This document shows, in pieces, positions 1 to 13,300 of a DNA stretch of 64,000 nt. Both the position numbers and the translations under genes were made by a program. Below the pieces are notes generated by a model. The model saw only the letters and a program-made list of their open reading frames with translations. It did no database searches and was not told the DNA's origin. Positions within the stretch are counted from its first letter, which is position 1. Each line of letters starts with the position of its first letter. The DNA lies in NCBI RefSeq assembly GCF_041734735.1, contig NC_134895.1:11029927-11093926 (forward strand), written 5' to 3'. Source of the stretch: Babylonia areolata. Lineage: Eukaryota; Mollusca; Gastropoda; Neogastropoda; Buccinidae.

Positions 1-307
1 GAGAGAGAGTGTTCCCCCGTATATTACTGAGTCATGTTGACGGAGAGCGTTTAAGTCCGTGTAATACGGCCAGTGTAACTACAACTGCAATACAAGGCAG
101 TAGCGAGCCCACACAATAGCGGGCCCCAACACACGTCGCGCACTGCTGCTCAGTGAACTCTGAAGGCGGACGGTTGTAAGAACACATAACACATTGATCA
201 TTCCACAACACATCTTTGATCAAGCAGAAAACATATTATCAGTCACAACTGTATAATTACATGTGTATTTGCTTGTTTTTGGATCTTTTTGAGAGGGATT
301 AACGAGC

Positions 308-371
308 CGGGGGAGAATCGACACGGGGGAGTATCGACTCCGGGGAGTATCGACACGGGGGAGTATCGGGC
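308..371 (+). repeat. Short tandem repeat, ~17-bp unit x4
   Basis: Units of the form GGGGGAGTATCGACAC repeat about four times with small changes. The rest of 1-460 shows no recognisable gene. Confidence 0.7.
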
Positions 372-460
372 TGACCCGACCCCGTCCGAACAGACTGAAG
401 AATGAATGAATTTCGCTTTGTCGGTTATTTATAGTGTACATATACAAGTAAACCAAAACA

Positions 461-700
461 CAAATAAACCAATTTTAAAACACACGCGAAGTCATGCCGT
501 TATCTGACCTGCCGCATTCCGGCAACCGGGAACAGCCGGGTTATGTTGTTTTTTATCCGGAACCTCAACGAAATTAATAAACCGTTTAAGGATTAATCCA
601 GAAGACTTACAACCTATTATTGGTATGACTGTGAAGATTTTTTTCCTTCTATATTTAATCTAAATTTGGTATTGGCAGACAAAACGCGGTAGAGATACAA
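461..700 (-). mobile_element. Fragment of the long hairpin-ended element
   Basis: The stretch with GAACAGCC, ATCCGGAACCTCAACG and GACTTACA is clearly related to 31895-32085, inside a larger copy of the hairpin-ended family. A (CA)n tract follows at 717-836. I see nothing identifiable in 841-1685. Confidence 0.5.
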
Positions 701-713
701 ATAATTTGTTAAT

Positions 714-760
<47 letters not shown>

Positions 761-769
761 GTACGCACG

Positions 770-837
<68 letters not shown>

Positions 838-1685
838 ATGCAGCCAGTTTGACTGAGAGAAGAACAACAACAACAAAAATCGCAAGGGGCGAGGGGGAGA
901 GAACGAATATTCTGAATTCTTCCTGCAAGAAATTACCTCCCTTGATGTTTCGATTTGGAAATTCTTGAAACCTTCCCTATAAACGCTGTGGGTCCTTTTC
1001 TTCACATTGGCACTATCAAAATAAGTATACTTCGTCTACGTACAGTTAAAGACTGTCAGATTATGCATTAGAATCAAAGTTCTCCTGCAATTTTAATAAA
1101 CAGTTTCAAGTTTGAAGGTTGACTTCTCAACAAAGCCTTGTTTAGTTTTTATTCTGATAAATGAACACTAATTGGAATGTACTGAGAGTTTTCATTATCA
1201 TCATATACAAATTAATTTTGTATATAAGGTTACGTTTATCGTATAAGTTATTTCATGAAAAAGGCACAAAATGTAAAAATATTATTAATTGTTTGATATA
1301 TATCTGATTCTACCTCACTTTTATTTTTTGTTGTGATTTATCTCAATGGTTTTCAACTTTAATGCAGTTACCATCAACCAACCACCATTACCGATTAGTT
1401 CTCAATAGAGACTATATCGTTTTAATGGCACTATTTGGGGGGCAGACAACTGCTTCAATAAATTAATACAAAATGAGTCTACGTTGAGCTAAGTCAACAG
1501 CTACAAATAACTATCGTGGTATTTGTGTATAATTTTGTGATGTTCAATGTTCTTTAATAAAGAAATTGCTGCCTGATGATATGACAAAAAGTCGTAACCT
1601 TGCTGCCCGGGAAAATGATTGTATAGTATGATGTAGTATTATTATGTTAAACTATTAATTCAGTTAACAGAGTTGATGGCGAGTT

Positions 1686-1776
1686 GCAAGGTCGTGGCAG
1701 AATGGTTAAGATTCACGCAACAATTCAGTGTCCCTGTGAGGCCGTTTGGGTTCGATTCTCACTCTTACGCCCTTTC
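1686..1776 (+). mobile_element. tRNA-like promoter block (SINE head or tRNA relic)
   Basis: GGTCGTGGCAGAATGGTTAAG resembles an A box region, and GGGTTCGATTC about 45 bp later is a B box. There is no clean cloverleaf, so a SINE head or decayed tRNA copy is likelier than a working tRNA gene. Confidence 0.45.
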
Positions 1777-2209
1777 TCCAAAGTGCGCGCGCGCGCATGT
1801 GTGTGTGTGCTACCCTTCCGTGCTGTTTGAAGAGTGCTGAGTCACTGTGCATCGATACAACAGCCTGCGCTGATTATATATACTGATTACGTAGCTTCAT
1901 GACAGACTTTTGTTTTTAAGACAGTGTAGGCAGCCGGTGTAGTGTTTCAATACGTCTTGGGTACATCAGTCACGCGGGTCTGAGTCGTTACTTATTCTTT
2001 AGTTCGATGCTTGTTTTGTAAAAGGGTTTGTGTGAGTGGTTACAGTCAGTCAGTGAACCAGGATACCACGTTTTTTCGTCAGTTTTGCCATAAGAGTTCT
2101 CTTTCCTTAGGTCGTAGAGTTCAATCGGTGAAAGACGGGATTTTGATCGAGTCCGAAAGTAGGTGAGTTGCCCAATATTCATGATTTTTGTACCGTGTTA
2201 TTTTTGCAG

Positions 2210-2340
2210 CCAAACATCTGAGCACGATGTTGACAGAATTGACACCAAACATGATTTTCAGCAGGCTCAAACGCACATAAATGCTGACTGGCGTGCTTTG
2301 ATTGGTAACTGTTTGTTTGACGCGGCAACGGCCTCGCCAA
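2210..2340 (+). other. Orphan exon candidate
   Basis: A 131-bp block between TTATTTTTGCAG and the donor CCAA|GTAAGC has one open frame reading SQTSEHDVDRIDTKHDFQQ and onward. A separate strong donor (GTAG|GTGAGT) lies at 2161. It could be a 5' exon of copy A or of an unseen gene; no family is recognised. Confidence 0.2.
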
Positions 2341-2834
2341 GTAAGCGTGCTTGCTGAAGAATGTTTGAGTAAACTGTCAAGTCGATATTGGGGACGTCAA
2401 AAACAGTAGGAGCTGTTCAGGTGTATACCGAAATTAGACGTAAACAGTAAAAGAAAGGTAAAGCGACTTAACCTAAAGGAATAATCATTCCCACCCCCTT
2501 TGCTTTAAAGAAACAGACAGTAGATTGATTTGTTACGTAATAACATTATGTCCAGAAGAACGGTTTATCCCGTCAAATTCTGGGCTTTAAATCACCGTGT
2601 TTTTTGTTGTTTTTGTTGTTGTTTTTTATTGTTTATTTTGTTTTTGCTTCTTTTTTATTGTTTGTTTATTATATCCCCCCCCCCCTTTCCTCGAAATTTA
2701 TCAATGTCAACTAAGGAACGTTCCACAACTAGTCAGGGTCAATCGGAAACACATTATATATATATATTTATGAATATAAACAAAGTGCCATGGTGTCTTT
2801 CCAGTGGCCTTGTTTCCACCCCACTCACACCCTT

Positions 2835-2999
2835 GGGCCTCTGGTGTGTGTGTGTGTGTGTGTGTGTGTTTACTTCAAGTTTAACTGTCAAAAGAGATTA
2901 GCTATAACTTTATAAGAAACATGTCAATTATTTAGATAATATCATATTCATAAGATGATTGTGCGTGTTGTGTTCTCTCTGTGTGTGCTGTGCTGCGCT

Positions 3000-3048
<49 letters not shown>

Positions 3049-3269
3049 CTGTAAGTGTTGTGTGGTGTGTGTGTGTGGTGTGCATGTATTTGGGTATGTG
3101 TCTGTATATTATGCACTCTGTGTGTGTACATGTGCTGTGTATGTGTTTCTGTCTGCATGTGTGCAGTTCTTGAAACTTCCTTAAATGTACCATTGGGCCT
3201 TGAGGACCAGTACGAAATGGCTTAAATTCTGTGGTGCTGATCTCCTGAGGTATTTTTGGTGATCCTTGG

Positions 3270-3319
<50 letters not shown>

Positions 3320-3606
3320 TTGGTTGTTTACTTTTAGCTTAACTGTCAAAGAAATTAGCAATCTCAAGTATATCTATTGTATATATATTATATATATATC
3401 AAAAGATTATGTGTGTGTGTGTGTGTGCAAAATGTATGTGTGCACATGCCATTTAGAACTTGTCAATGGGTGAAGAATTTCTGTGTTCTGCTTTCAATTG
3501 CTGAATCAAAGCTCATGTCAGAAAATGTCCTTAACTTACTTTTAAGAAAGATTGCAACTTATCTCCTTACAATATAGTCAGTTAATGTTGTTCCATGCAT
3601 TGATTT

Positions 3607-3640
<34 letters not shown>

Positions 3641-3994
3641 ATATTAGATACCATATTTTCTGGACTATTGATATATTAGTAACAGTAATATCCAGCCTCC
3701 TGGTGTAGATATAAAATATATAATAATATTACCATTGTTTCAAGAGGGTGATTCGTCGCCAGAGGGCTGCCTGGAGGAGAGATTGAGGTGTTTTTGTTAC
3801 AGTGTTAGTTCAGACTGCCTTCATGTGTGTGCATTTGTCAGTGTATGTTCATGGTTTGCTTTTACAGCGATGTATGCTGGAGTGGTGATTTTATGGCTTA
3901 TGTGATTGCTTGCAACATTGCTGTTGACATTGAGAGCTCTCTCTCTCTGTCTCTCTCTCTCTCTCTGAGTCTCTCTCCCCCCACCCTCTCTCTG

Positions 3995-4030
<36 letters not shown>

Positions 4031-4157
4031 TCTCCTCTCTCTTGCGCGTGCGTGTGCTTTCTCTCATGTATCTATGTATGTATGAGTGTGTGTCTGTGTG
4101 TGTGTACGTGTGTCTGTGTGTGTGTGTGTGTGTTATACAATACACTCCCTCTCTAAG

Positions 4158-4206
<49 letters not shown>

Positions 4207-4910
4207 CACACACACACACACACACACACACACATTACCATTAGAGTCACAGAGAGAGAGAGAGAGAGAGGGTAACACCTGGCATCTGTTGGTACCATTC
4301 TACAACAAAGGGTGCTGGAGTGTTGCTGTGACAATGGTCAATTGTAAGGAAAAGATTGAATCTCCACATGACAGTCTACTCATAAAATTAAATTAATTTA
4401 GAAAAGCATTTGTTGGTCTGTGATTATTCATATCTGCAATTTGTAGTATTGTATTGGTGTATTTTGAGTTTGTTTTCCACTTCTAAATTTTCTGTGTGCT
4501 TGTGTGCTCTTGTATTGGTATAATGCATTGTTGTATTGTTTCATGTGAGGTGCTTGTAGCCCATTATATGGGGAGTTTTCACCATATAAGTACAATTATA
4601 TATCAATTTCCTTTGAAATTGTATCAATGACTAAACCAGTGATAATGTGTATTGTGTTTTTAGTTCTTGTTTTATATTTATTTCTTCTTTATCCTCATGA
4701 TTGTACAGCACTTATAATCTTCTTTATTTCCATGACCGTAAAGAGCTTTTTTGTAACTGATAAAAGTGCAAAGAGCATGTAACAGTTTAGCACAGTGTTT
4801 TGTTGCACTGGGGGAAATGTATCAGTATTGTAATAGAAAGAGCCTAGGAGAGGCTGTTGGGGAAGTGGAGTCACACACACACACACACACACAGAAACAC
4901 ACACAGAGAA

Positions 4911-4960
<50 letters not shown>
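2835..4960. repeat. Microsatellite-dense region
   Basis: (TG)n at 2845-2868, (TC)n at 3005-3045, (CA)n at 3273-3308, (TG)n at 3607-3639, TC-rich at 3938-4034, (CA)n at 4161-4232, (GA)n at 4248-4270, (CA)n/(TG)n at 4872-4960. Apparent reading frames here are artefacts of the dinucleotide runs. No gene is seen between 2341 and 5260. Confidence 0.9.
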
Positions 4961-4962
<2 letters not shown>

Positions 4963-5262
4963 CTACATAACTCAAAAACAAACAAAACATCAACAAAACA
5001 AACACCATCAGACTCCATGAGATAATTTCCCAAGTTACAAGCCGCCTAAGCCATCACAGTAAACAAATAGCAAATACTGAACTCATTAACTGATATTTTT
5101 TTTACTTGTATTATTATAGTCTATACCTGGATTTAATTAATGTAACAAAAAAGGCGGTGTCATGGACTGATGGAGTGTAGCTTTTGATTGGTACGGTCCC
5201 AGCATGTGGGTACTATAATCTCATGGCACGAGCTGTTTGTGACAGAAGATATATTCGTTTGC

Positions 5263-5387
5263 ATACAGGGTTCACAAAAAGTTTAGGGACCACATATTCT
5301 TCTTGGGGGCTTGGTGAAATTTCATACAGGGTTCACAAAAAGTTTAGGGGCCACATATTCTTCTTGGGGGCTTGGTGAAATTTCTTC
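5263..5387 (+). repeat. Perfect-looking tandem duplication of ~62 bp
   Basis: The unit beginning CATACAGGGTTCACAAAAAG and ending GGTGAAATTTC occurs twice in a row with a single visible base difference, so the duplication is recent. Confidence 0.85.
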
Positions 5388-5436
5388 AAACAGCTGTACG
5401 TACAGCCAATGTAACAGGCACCACTTATAACCAGAC

Positions 5437-5852
5437 ATGCTTTCTTGTATTTGTATTGTATTGTATTTCTCTTTTTGTCACGACAGGTTTCTCTGTGTGA
5501 AATTTGGGCTACTCTCCCCAGGGAGAGCATGTCACTACACTGAGAGCGCCACCCATTTTTTTTGGTATTTTTTCCTGCTTGCAGTTTTATTTGTTTTTCC
5601 TATCAAAGTGGATTTCTCAACAGAATTTTGCCAGGAACAACCCTTTTGTTGGTGTGGGTTCTTTTATGTGCGCTAAGTGCATGCTGCACACAGGACCTTG
5701 GTTTATCGTCTCGTCCTAATGACTAGCATCTAGACCACCACTTACGGTCTAGTGGAGGGGGAGAAAATATCAGCAGCTGAGCCATGATTTGAACCAGCGC
5801 ACTCAGATTTTCTCGCTTCCTAGGCGGACGAGTTACCTCTAGGCCATCACCA
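5437..5852 (-). mobile_element. tRNA-derived SINE, family 2 (antisense)
   Basis: Full-length antisense copy. The tRNA-like head lies at the right (complement of GTGGCCTAGAGGTAA and of the B box). The body has ATTTTGCCAGGAACAACCC and CAGACCACCACTTA..GGTCTAGTGG. The tail at the left is (TGTAT)n. Other copies lie at 7925-8490, 19725-20125, 24749-24905, 25285-25445, 38225-38490 and 59840-59960. Confidence 0.75.
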
Positions 5853-5860
5853 CTTGCTTG

Positions 5861-5863
5861 CAC

Positions 5864-5902
<39 letters not shown>

Positions 5903-6663
5903 TGAAAAAGCACAGTTTTCATTTATAAACCACTGGATGCTGTATATTTTTGCCAGAACTATCAATTTTTCAATTAAAAAAAACCCACCAAAACAACACT
6001 TTTCAAGCTTTTGGTGGTGCATATGTGCCTAAATCATTCGATTTAATATTCAAAGTATGGCCAGAGGTAGAAAAATCACAGCCTGTGTAACTTAAATAAT
6101 CTCTTTTTTTTTCTTCTTTTTTTTTAACAATTGTTCAAACATAATCTGCTTTTACGTAGTGGTCTATAGATATTTTTGAAGTCTGTATACATATACATGT
6201 ATAATATAAATAAGCATGGCAGATCTATGTGACCTGTGATTCTTCACTGTTTAACTGACAGTAAGTTTTCTCCTGTCTAAATCTGTTGAAAACTTCTCTG
6301 TGACTTCAGGCTCAACAATGTGGTTACTGGTTAGAAAATTGTAATTTTAGAGTTTATCGATGTATAGTAGATAGTGTCTGTTCTGAAGTGAAATAGTTTA
6401 AAGCAAAATTGGTTGTTCATTTATTTATTTGTTGTGATTTTTTTTTCTTTTGGACTCATGTTTTACAGTCAGAGAGAGAGAGGGTGGGGGTGGGGTGAGA
6501 TTTTTGAATAAGTGTCAGATATATACAAAAGGTTGCAAAAAATGTGATGATATCGAATGTCCTTTCCTGACATAACTTATTTTGTTCATGTTTGCTCTTG
6601 AATGTTACAGCTAGGATTTATCTGTCAGTGTTACGATTATTTTGTTTTCAGTGTAAACAAAAC

Positions 6664-6744
<81 letters not shown>

Positions 6745-6884
6745 GGAAACGAAAAGGAAAATTATAATTGCATGTGATGGAATTCTACTGTGTGTGTGTG
6801 TGACTGGAGTCTTAATTAACATTGCCCAGATTAAAAATTGCTGTACATAATGTGACTCTTTGTTCAGCAACATGATGGTTAAGG

Positions 6885-6975
<91 letters not shown>

Positions 6976-7140
6976 TCTGTGAAGGAACAATAATGCAGAT
7001 TCACAACTTTCACCTGCACAATAATGGAAGTAGTCTAAGTATGTGATGCATGCTTCAAGATGACTCACACTGATATACATGCCTGTCTGCAAATCTACCA
7101 GTGGCATAATGCTGAATCAGCAAACCTACTTACAAAAAAA
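5861..7140. repeat. Intergenic stretch with poly-T and long (CA)n tracts
   Basis: Poly-T at 5868-5898, (CA)n at 6680-6741, and (CA)n followed by (GA)n at 6887-6975. No exon-like conservation or splice-flanked frame was seen. Confidence 0.8.
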
Positions 7141-7144
7141 GTAA

Positions 7145-7700
7145 GAAAGAAAAAAAAAGAGGCAAGGCCTTCAAGACTCACTTGTGATACACTTAAAAAA
7201 AAAAAAAAAAAAAAAAAATCCAAGCTTTTTATGTATTGAGTATAATTTCAAAATGTAATGTTTAAGATGAGAAAGATCGGTTTAAAGCAAATTAAGTCCC
7301 CTAGCATTAATTACAGAGTAATTTCCCTTTTTCATTATATGCACCAAAATGTTTGCAAATAAATAAAACTTCTATGCTTAGCAAAAGAAGTTCCTGTTTG
7401 AACAAAAAATGATAATAATGACTGCTCTTGTTGTTGGGTCAGAATATCAGATCAAAGTGCCAAGTTTAGATAATACAAAAAAGGTGCAATATTGTTTTAA
7501 ACAAGATGACTGGAAAGAACTGAATTTTTTCCTATTTTTATACCTAATTTTGTGTCAACTGACAAAGTATTTGCAGAGAAAATGTCAATGTTAAAGTTTA
7601 CCATGGTTACACAAACACACACACACACACACACACACAGACAACCAAACACCGGGTTAAAACATAGACTCACTTTGTTTACACAAGTGAGTCAAAAAGG
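7145..7700 (-). mobile_element. Hairpin-ended interspersed element, short form (antisense)
   Basis: Starts GGCAAGGCCTTCAAGACTCA and ends TTACACAAGTGAGTCAAAAA. Its right end holds the palindromic GACTCACTT..AAAGTGAGTC. The same family lies at 22946-24425, 25873-26540, 31340-32225 and 60768-61357. Confidence 0.75.
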
Positions 7701-7924
7701 GGGGAAAAAAAGTGGGATTTAGAGTCACAGTGGCATGATGCAATTTGCATATTCTCTTGTTTTGAAAAATTGCATGGATGTAATCATCGCTGCCTAGGAC
7801 TTACAGATGTGAAGGGGGATGGGAAATGAGTGAACTGACAAAAGTTCCTCGTACTGCTAACACAACAAGCGCCTCATACCCAGAAAGATCTGGTCTTAAA
7901 ACCAGGAGATAATTGATTCTTTTA

Positions 7925-8490
7925 ACATGTGCATGGAATGGAATGCATGCCACATGTGGGGACTTTGTTCATTGTCCCATCCAAAAGACTTGCATCCAGA
8001 CCAATGTAAAATTTATTCTGTGGCTGGGGTGTTGTTTGTGGGTACCACTGTGTCTTGTTCCATTCACAGTTCTGTATTAATGTGAAATAGTGTATTGTAT
8101 CAGATTGTACTGTATTGCATTGTATTGTATTGTATTGCATTGTATTACACTTTGTTACAACAGATTTCACTGTGTGAAATTCAGGATGCTTTCCCCAGTG
8201 AGAGCACATTCCTACAGTGTTCCACCCCCACCCCCACCCCCCCTTCCCCTCTTCAGCTCCTCCGCCGCCCCCCCCCCCCCCTTTTTTTTCTGACTGCAAA
8301 TGTTTTTGTTTTCCTATCAAGGTGGATTTTTCTACAGAATTTTGCCAGAGACAACCCTTTTGTTGCTGTAGGTTCTTTTACATGTGCTAAGTGCATATTT
8401 TGTATGGAACCTCAGTTTATTGTTTCATTCGAAATGACTAACGTCCAGACCACCACTAAAGGTCTAGTGGAGGAGGAGATTCTTTTTAAC
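7925..8490 (-). mobile_element. SINE family 2, two adjacent antisense fragments
   Basis: Both pieces carry the TGCTAAGTGCAT..CCTCAGTTTAT..CAGACCA body. The second has the (TGTAT)n-like tail near 8092-8150 and a C/T-rich insertion at 8223-8290. Confidence 0.65.
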
Positions 8491-8686
8491 ATCTTGAACA
8501 TTTTTTCATTGTTTATTCTAAACCAGGATTATTCCTTATAACATAGTGAGCATTTTTTCTTTTCTTTTTTTTTCAACCAGGATTATTCTGTAGAATAACC
8601 TCTTCAACATGTTTTTTGTCTAATTTCACCAAGGATTATTCCTTAACATAACATCTTGAACATGTTTTTTGTCTTCTTTCAACCAG
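8490..8686 (+). repeat. Short array of copies of the copy A exon 1 acceptor
   Basis: Three imperfect upstream copies of roughly 55-75 bp precede the real exon. Each carries a pyrimidine tract, CCAG or an equivalent, then GATTATTCCTT. The fourth copy is the exon itself (CAACCAG|GATTCTTCCTT). Copy B has a similar exon start (GCAG|ATTATTTCCTT), so the repeated unit contains ancestral exon-edge sequence. Confidence 0.6.
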
Positions 8687-8723
8687 GATTCTTCCTTGTA
8701 GCGGGGGGCGTGATTTCTGCAAG

Positions 8724-8827
8724 ATGTCCGAGTCGGAAATAATACAAGGAAGAGAGATGAACAACCAGGAATGGATTGATAGGTGGGATGCACGTGCCAT
8801 TGGCTTCCACAAGGAGTTCATACACCC
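8724..8827 (+). CDS. TPMT: TPMT copy A, coding exon 1
   Basis: Starts with ATG TCC GAG and encodes 34 codons plus 2 nt, including the family signature NNQEWIDRWDARAIGFHKEF and ending IHP at the donor ACCC|GTACGT. The exon probably begins with 5' UTR at 8687, after the acceptor TTTCAACCAG. An AG also lies right before the ATG (8722-8723). The intron phase matches exon 2 and the same boundary in copy B. Confidence 0.9.
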
Positions 8828-10328
8828 GTACGTTTCATTGGTTTTTTGAAGTATCATGATGTTGTGTTAAGTATTGTGGTATCAGCAAGACTGAGTCCAT
8901 GTACCAACCAGCTAGCTCACAGAATGCCAGTGCCTGCCCCCCACCTGCAATCAAGATCAATGACACGGAGATCAAGTCAGTTGACAAGTTTTGCTACCTG
9001 GGCAGCACCCTATGCAGCAATGGAGCCCTTGATGCGGAAGTGACGCTGCGCATCACCAAGACCAGCTCCGCCTTTGGCAGACTCAACAACAGGCTGTGGA
9101 ACAACAAAGGCATCAGGCTCAGCACCAAAATCAAAACCTACAGAGCTGTTGTGCTGCTGTGAAACATGGACGACGTATCGCCGTCACATTCAACAACTTC
9201 AGCAGTTTCACCAGAGATGCCTATGAAAGATCCTCAGCATAAAGTGGCAAGACAGGGTCTCCAACCTCCAGGTCCTAGAGAGGAGTGGCCTGCCCAGCAT
9301 CAAAATCCTGCTGATCCAGTGCCAGCTACGCTGGACAGGACACGTTGTCCGCATAACAGACAGCAGGATCCCGAAGATGCTCTTGTATGGCCAGCTGAAG
9401 GAAGGCCACCGTGAACTTGGAGGACCCTGCAAGCGCTTCAAGGATACCTTGAAGGCAAACCTCAAAGCCTGTGACATAGACATCGCTTCCTGGGAAACTG
9501 ATTCCCTTGACCACTCTTGTTGGAGGATGCTGTGCTCTAGTGGCATAAAGACGTTTGAAAACAAGAGAACGCTGGCCATTAAGGAGAAACGTGAGCGAAG
9601 GAAGCAGGGCTCAACTTCTGGGGACGTTTTCCCTTGCAACACCAGTGGGAAGTGCTGCGCATCCAGAATTGGCCTCTTCTCCCATATGAGGACACACACC
9701 AACAGATAAGCCTGCCTGCCTACTCATCCATCGGTCCAACGGGAGACTCTATCATCATCGTCAGTATAAAGTATTGTGATTTATGAAATGTGCATTGTTT
9801 AGGTTTTGTGTGATGCAGGATATGTATGATGGGTGTGGTGTTGTGTACAAAGATTTTTATGTGTGTCTGAACATACTCTAGTAGTGTTTGGTAGGATATC
9901 TGTGCTAGGGTTATGGATGTTAGTTTTTCATTTTTGTGCTTAATATGTTTTACTTTTCATGGTTTTTTTTTTTGTTTTGTTTTGGGCTGTTTGGTTTTGT
10001 TTTTTTTACATTGCACAGTGCAGTTGAGCATGTTTCACATGGAAAGGTGCTTTATATATTGGATTATTTTTATTGTCATTCTGACAGGAGTTTGGCTGGG
10101 AAGTGGGGGGGGAGTTGGGGGTGTCGGGGGGGGGGGGGGGGGGAGAGAGTCTAGGGGGTGGTAGTTGGAGGGGGAGGAGGAGACTCTTGAGGGAGAATAA
10201 AGTATGTTAGTGCATTGGGGAAAAATGTTAGCACAAGTAAAATAACGAATAGTTGATGCTTTTGTGTGGAAAACCTTTTTTTTTTTTTTTTTCGTCTTTT
10301 TCTGTTTGTGTTTTTGTTTTTCTGCAAT

Positions 10329-10363
<35 letters not shown>

Positions 10364-13300
10364 ATATATATATACTTAAATGTAGGAAGATTTGAACACC
10401 CTCACACCCAAGGAACATGAGGAAACAGCAGACAGTTTGTACAGTTTCCTGGTTCATCTTCTGTGGTGTCAGGTTCATCCTGTGCTGTAATGTCATATTC
10501 ATTATGTGATGTGATGACTCAAGTTCATTACGTGCCATCTTGTTCATTATGTGATGTCAGGTTTATTGCATGGTGTATCATGTTCATGCGGTGTGTCAAG
10601 TTCATCATGTGGTGTGTCAGGTGAATCATGTGTCACAGTGTGACATTTTCATCATCATATGTGTCAGGTTCATCACGCAGTGTCATGTTCATCATCGTGT
10701 CTGTCAAGTTCATCATGTGATGTGGTAGGTTCATCATGTTATGTGTCTGGTTCATTGCATAGTGTGTCAGATTCATCATGTTATGTGTCAGGTTCATCAA
10801 ACAGTGTGTCGTATTCATCATGTGTCAGGTTCATCACACAGTGTGTCAGATTCATCATGTTATGTGTCAGGTTCATCACACAGTGTGTCAGATTCATCAT
10901 GTTATTTGTCAGGTTCATCAAACAGTGTGTCACATTCATCATGGTATGTGTCAGGTTCATCACACAGCGTCAAGTTCATCATGTGTGTCAAGTTCATCAT
11001 GTGGTGTATCAGGTGAATCAGGTGACTACCAGGTTCATCTCACAGTGTGTCAGGTTCATGACATGGTGTGCCCAGTTCATTGCATGGTATGTGGTGTTAA
11101 TATTAATGTGATGTGTCAGGTTTATCACATGATGTGTCATGTTCATCACATTGTGTGTCAGGTGAATCATGTGTGTCAGGTTCATCATCATGCATGCCAG
11201 GTTCATCATCCTGCGTGTTATGTTCATCATCATGTGTGTCAGGTTCATCTCACAGTGTGTCAGAGTCATTATCATGTGTGTCAGAGTCATCATCATGTGT
11301 GTCAGGGTCATCACACAGTGTGCCAGCGTCATCTCACAGTGTGTCAGGGTCATCACACAGTGTGTCAGGGTCATCATCATGTGTGTCAGTCATCATCATG
11401 TGTGTCAGGGTCATCTCACAGTGTGTCAGGGTCATCATCATGTGTGTCAGTCGTCATCATGTGTGTCAGGGTCATCACACAGTGTGTCAGGGTCATCACA
11501 CAGTGTGTCGGGGTCATCATCATGTGTGTCAGGGTCATCATGTGTGTCAGGGTCATCTGACTGTGTCAGGGTCATCACATAGTGTGTCAGGGTCATCGTC
11601 ATGTATGTCAGGGTCATCATCATGTGTGTCAGGGTCATCATATGGTGTGATTTCAGGTCTCTCAAGAGGAATGCCGACCTGATGGTGAACGGAAGATCCA
11701 GCCTCAAAATATTTGTTCCTCTGTGTGGCAAATCTTGGGACATGAAATGGTAACTTGCCTGTTTGTGTCACCTATGGGCCATGTTGGATGATAACAATAA
11801 TGATAATAATGATAATGGTAATTATAACTGGACATTTATCAGCACTTTCCTCATTGCACAAAGCGCTTTATGATCTACACTCACACACATACGAAACACA
11901 CTCAACCCTCAAGTCACATTCATGCACAATAAACATATATATGCGCATACAAACTCGTATGCACAAAATAAACATACACATACATACATACATATATACA
12001 TACACATACATGCATGCATGCATGCATGCATCCATACATCATCCATACATACATACATACATACATACATATGACACACACACAATACAGAAAACTCCAT
12101 GTTCACAGAGGGGAAGGCTGTGCTTCAAATTAATTTTTTCCATTTGAAGATTTGATTGTAAATCAGTACTCAGAGTGTATTGACAAATTTTGTAAGCGAT
12201 TATGAGTTGCCCAGTACTACACTTTCACAAAGTCAGTGATTATTAGTGTAGATGATCAAGAACATTGCTACTCAAGCTATACGTTCTGATACATTTATAA
12301 TTTATACTACTCAGAAAAAAAATAACTTATTCAAGACAAAATGGTCAGTCATGTTCCTTGTCGATTAAAGAAATTTCATTTTTGAAAGTTTTATGGGATT
12401 GTGAGTAATGATAAACACATAACAAAGGCTGCTCCTAAAATAAACCATGAATGGGGTATGGGAGGTTGATTAATGGGCATTAGTGTGAAATTTTGACTGC
12501 GGACAAAATACCCCCCATCTGAAAATTGTGACTGCAGACAAGATACCCCCCTTTCTGAAAAATATGACTGCAGACAAAATATCCCCTTTTGAAAATTATG
12601 GCAAAAGAAACAGAATGCTTCCATCTGAAAATTGTGACTAAAGACAGATTACCCCTCTTCTGAAAATTATGACTGCAGACAGATGAATTATCTTAGATCT
12701 GAAATACCACATCTGTTGAAATTGAGACTGAAAAATAAGGAAAAAATCCTGTCCTGGAAATTTTGACTGCATACAGAATACCCCCTTCTGAAAATTGTGA
12801 CTGCAGACAAAATACCCCACTTCCGAAAATTGTGACTGCAGAAAGAATACCCCTCTTCTGAAAATTTTGACTGCATACAGAATACCCCCTTCTGAAAATT
12901 GTGACTGCAGACAAAATACCCCACTTCCGAAAATTGTGACTAAAGACATCATACCCCTATTTAAAAAAGAGTGACTGCAGACAAAAATAACCCCCCACCC
13001 CACCCCCCACCACCACCAACCTCCCTCCTCCACCCACCACCCACAACCCTCCCCTTTCTGAAAATTGATTTAAGACAGAATACCCCTATTTAAAGACAAG
13101 AAAAGAGTGACTGCAGACAAAATACCCCCCCCCCCCCCCCCCCCCTCCCTTCTGAAAATTGTAACTGAAGACAAAATTCCCTAGTACTGAATTTTATGAC
13201 GAAAGACAAAATTCCCTACTACTGAAAAATGTGAATAAAGGCAGAATAACTGCCTTCTGAAAATTGTGACTGCAGACAAAATTCCCCACTTCTGAAAATT

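Noticed and set aside
617-1005. Frames reading runs of VCVCVC or THTHTH, here and at many CA/TG tracts
   Set aside because: Direct translations of dinucleotide microsatellites.
1988-2182. Minus-strand 64-codon frame with non-repetitive sequence
   Set aside because: It overlaps the candidate + strand splice block, has no recognised family and no flanking splice sites. Kept out of the features.
10659-11682. Repetitive frames such as CQVHHTVCQ in the exon 2 array, and VCVYFVGTLF in the exon 3 donor array (14150-15032)
   Set aside because: Several overlapping frames and both strands are open at once, as expected for tandem repeats without stops. No domain is recognisable.
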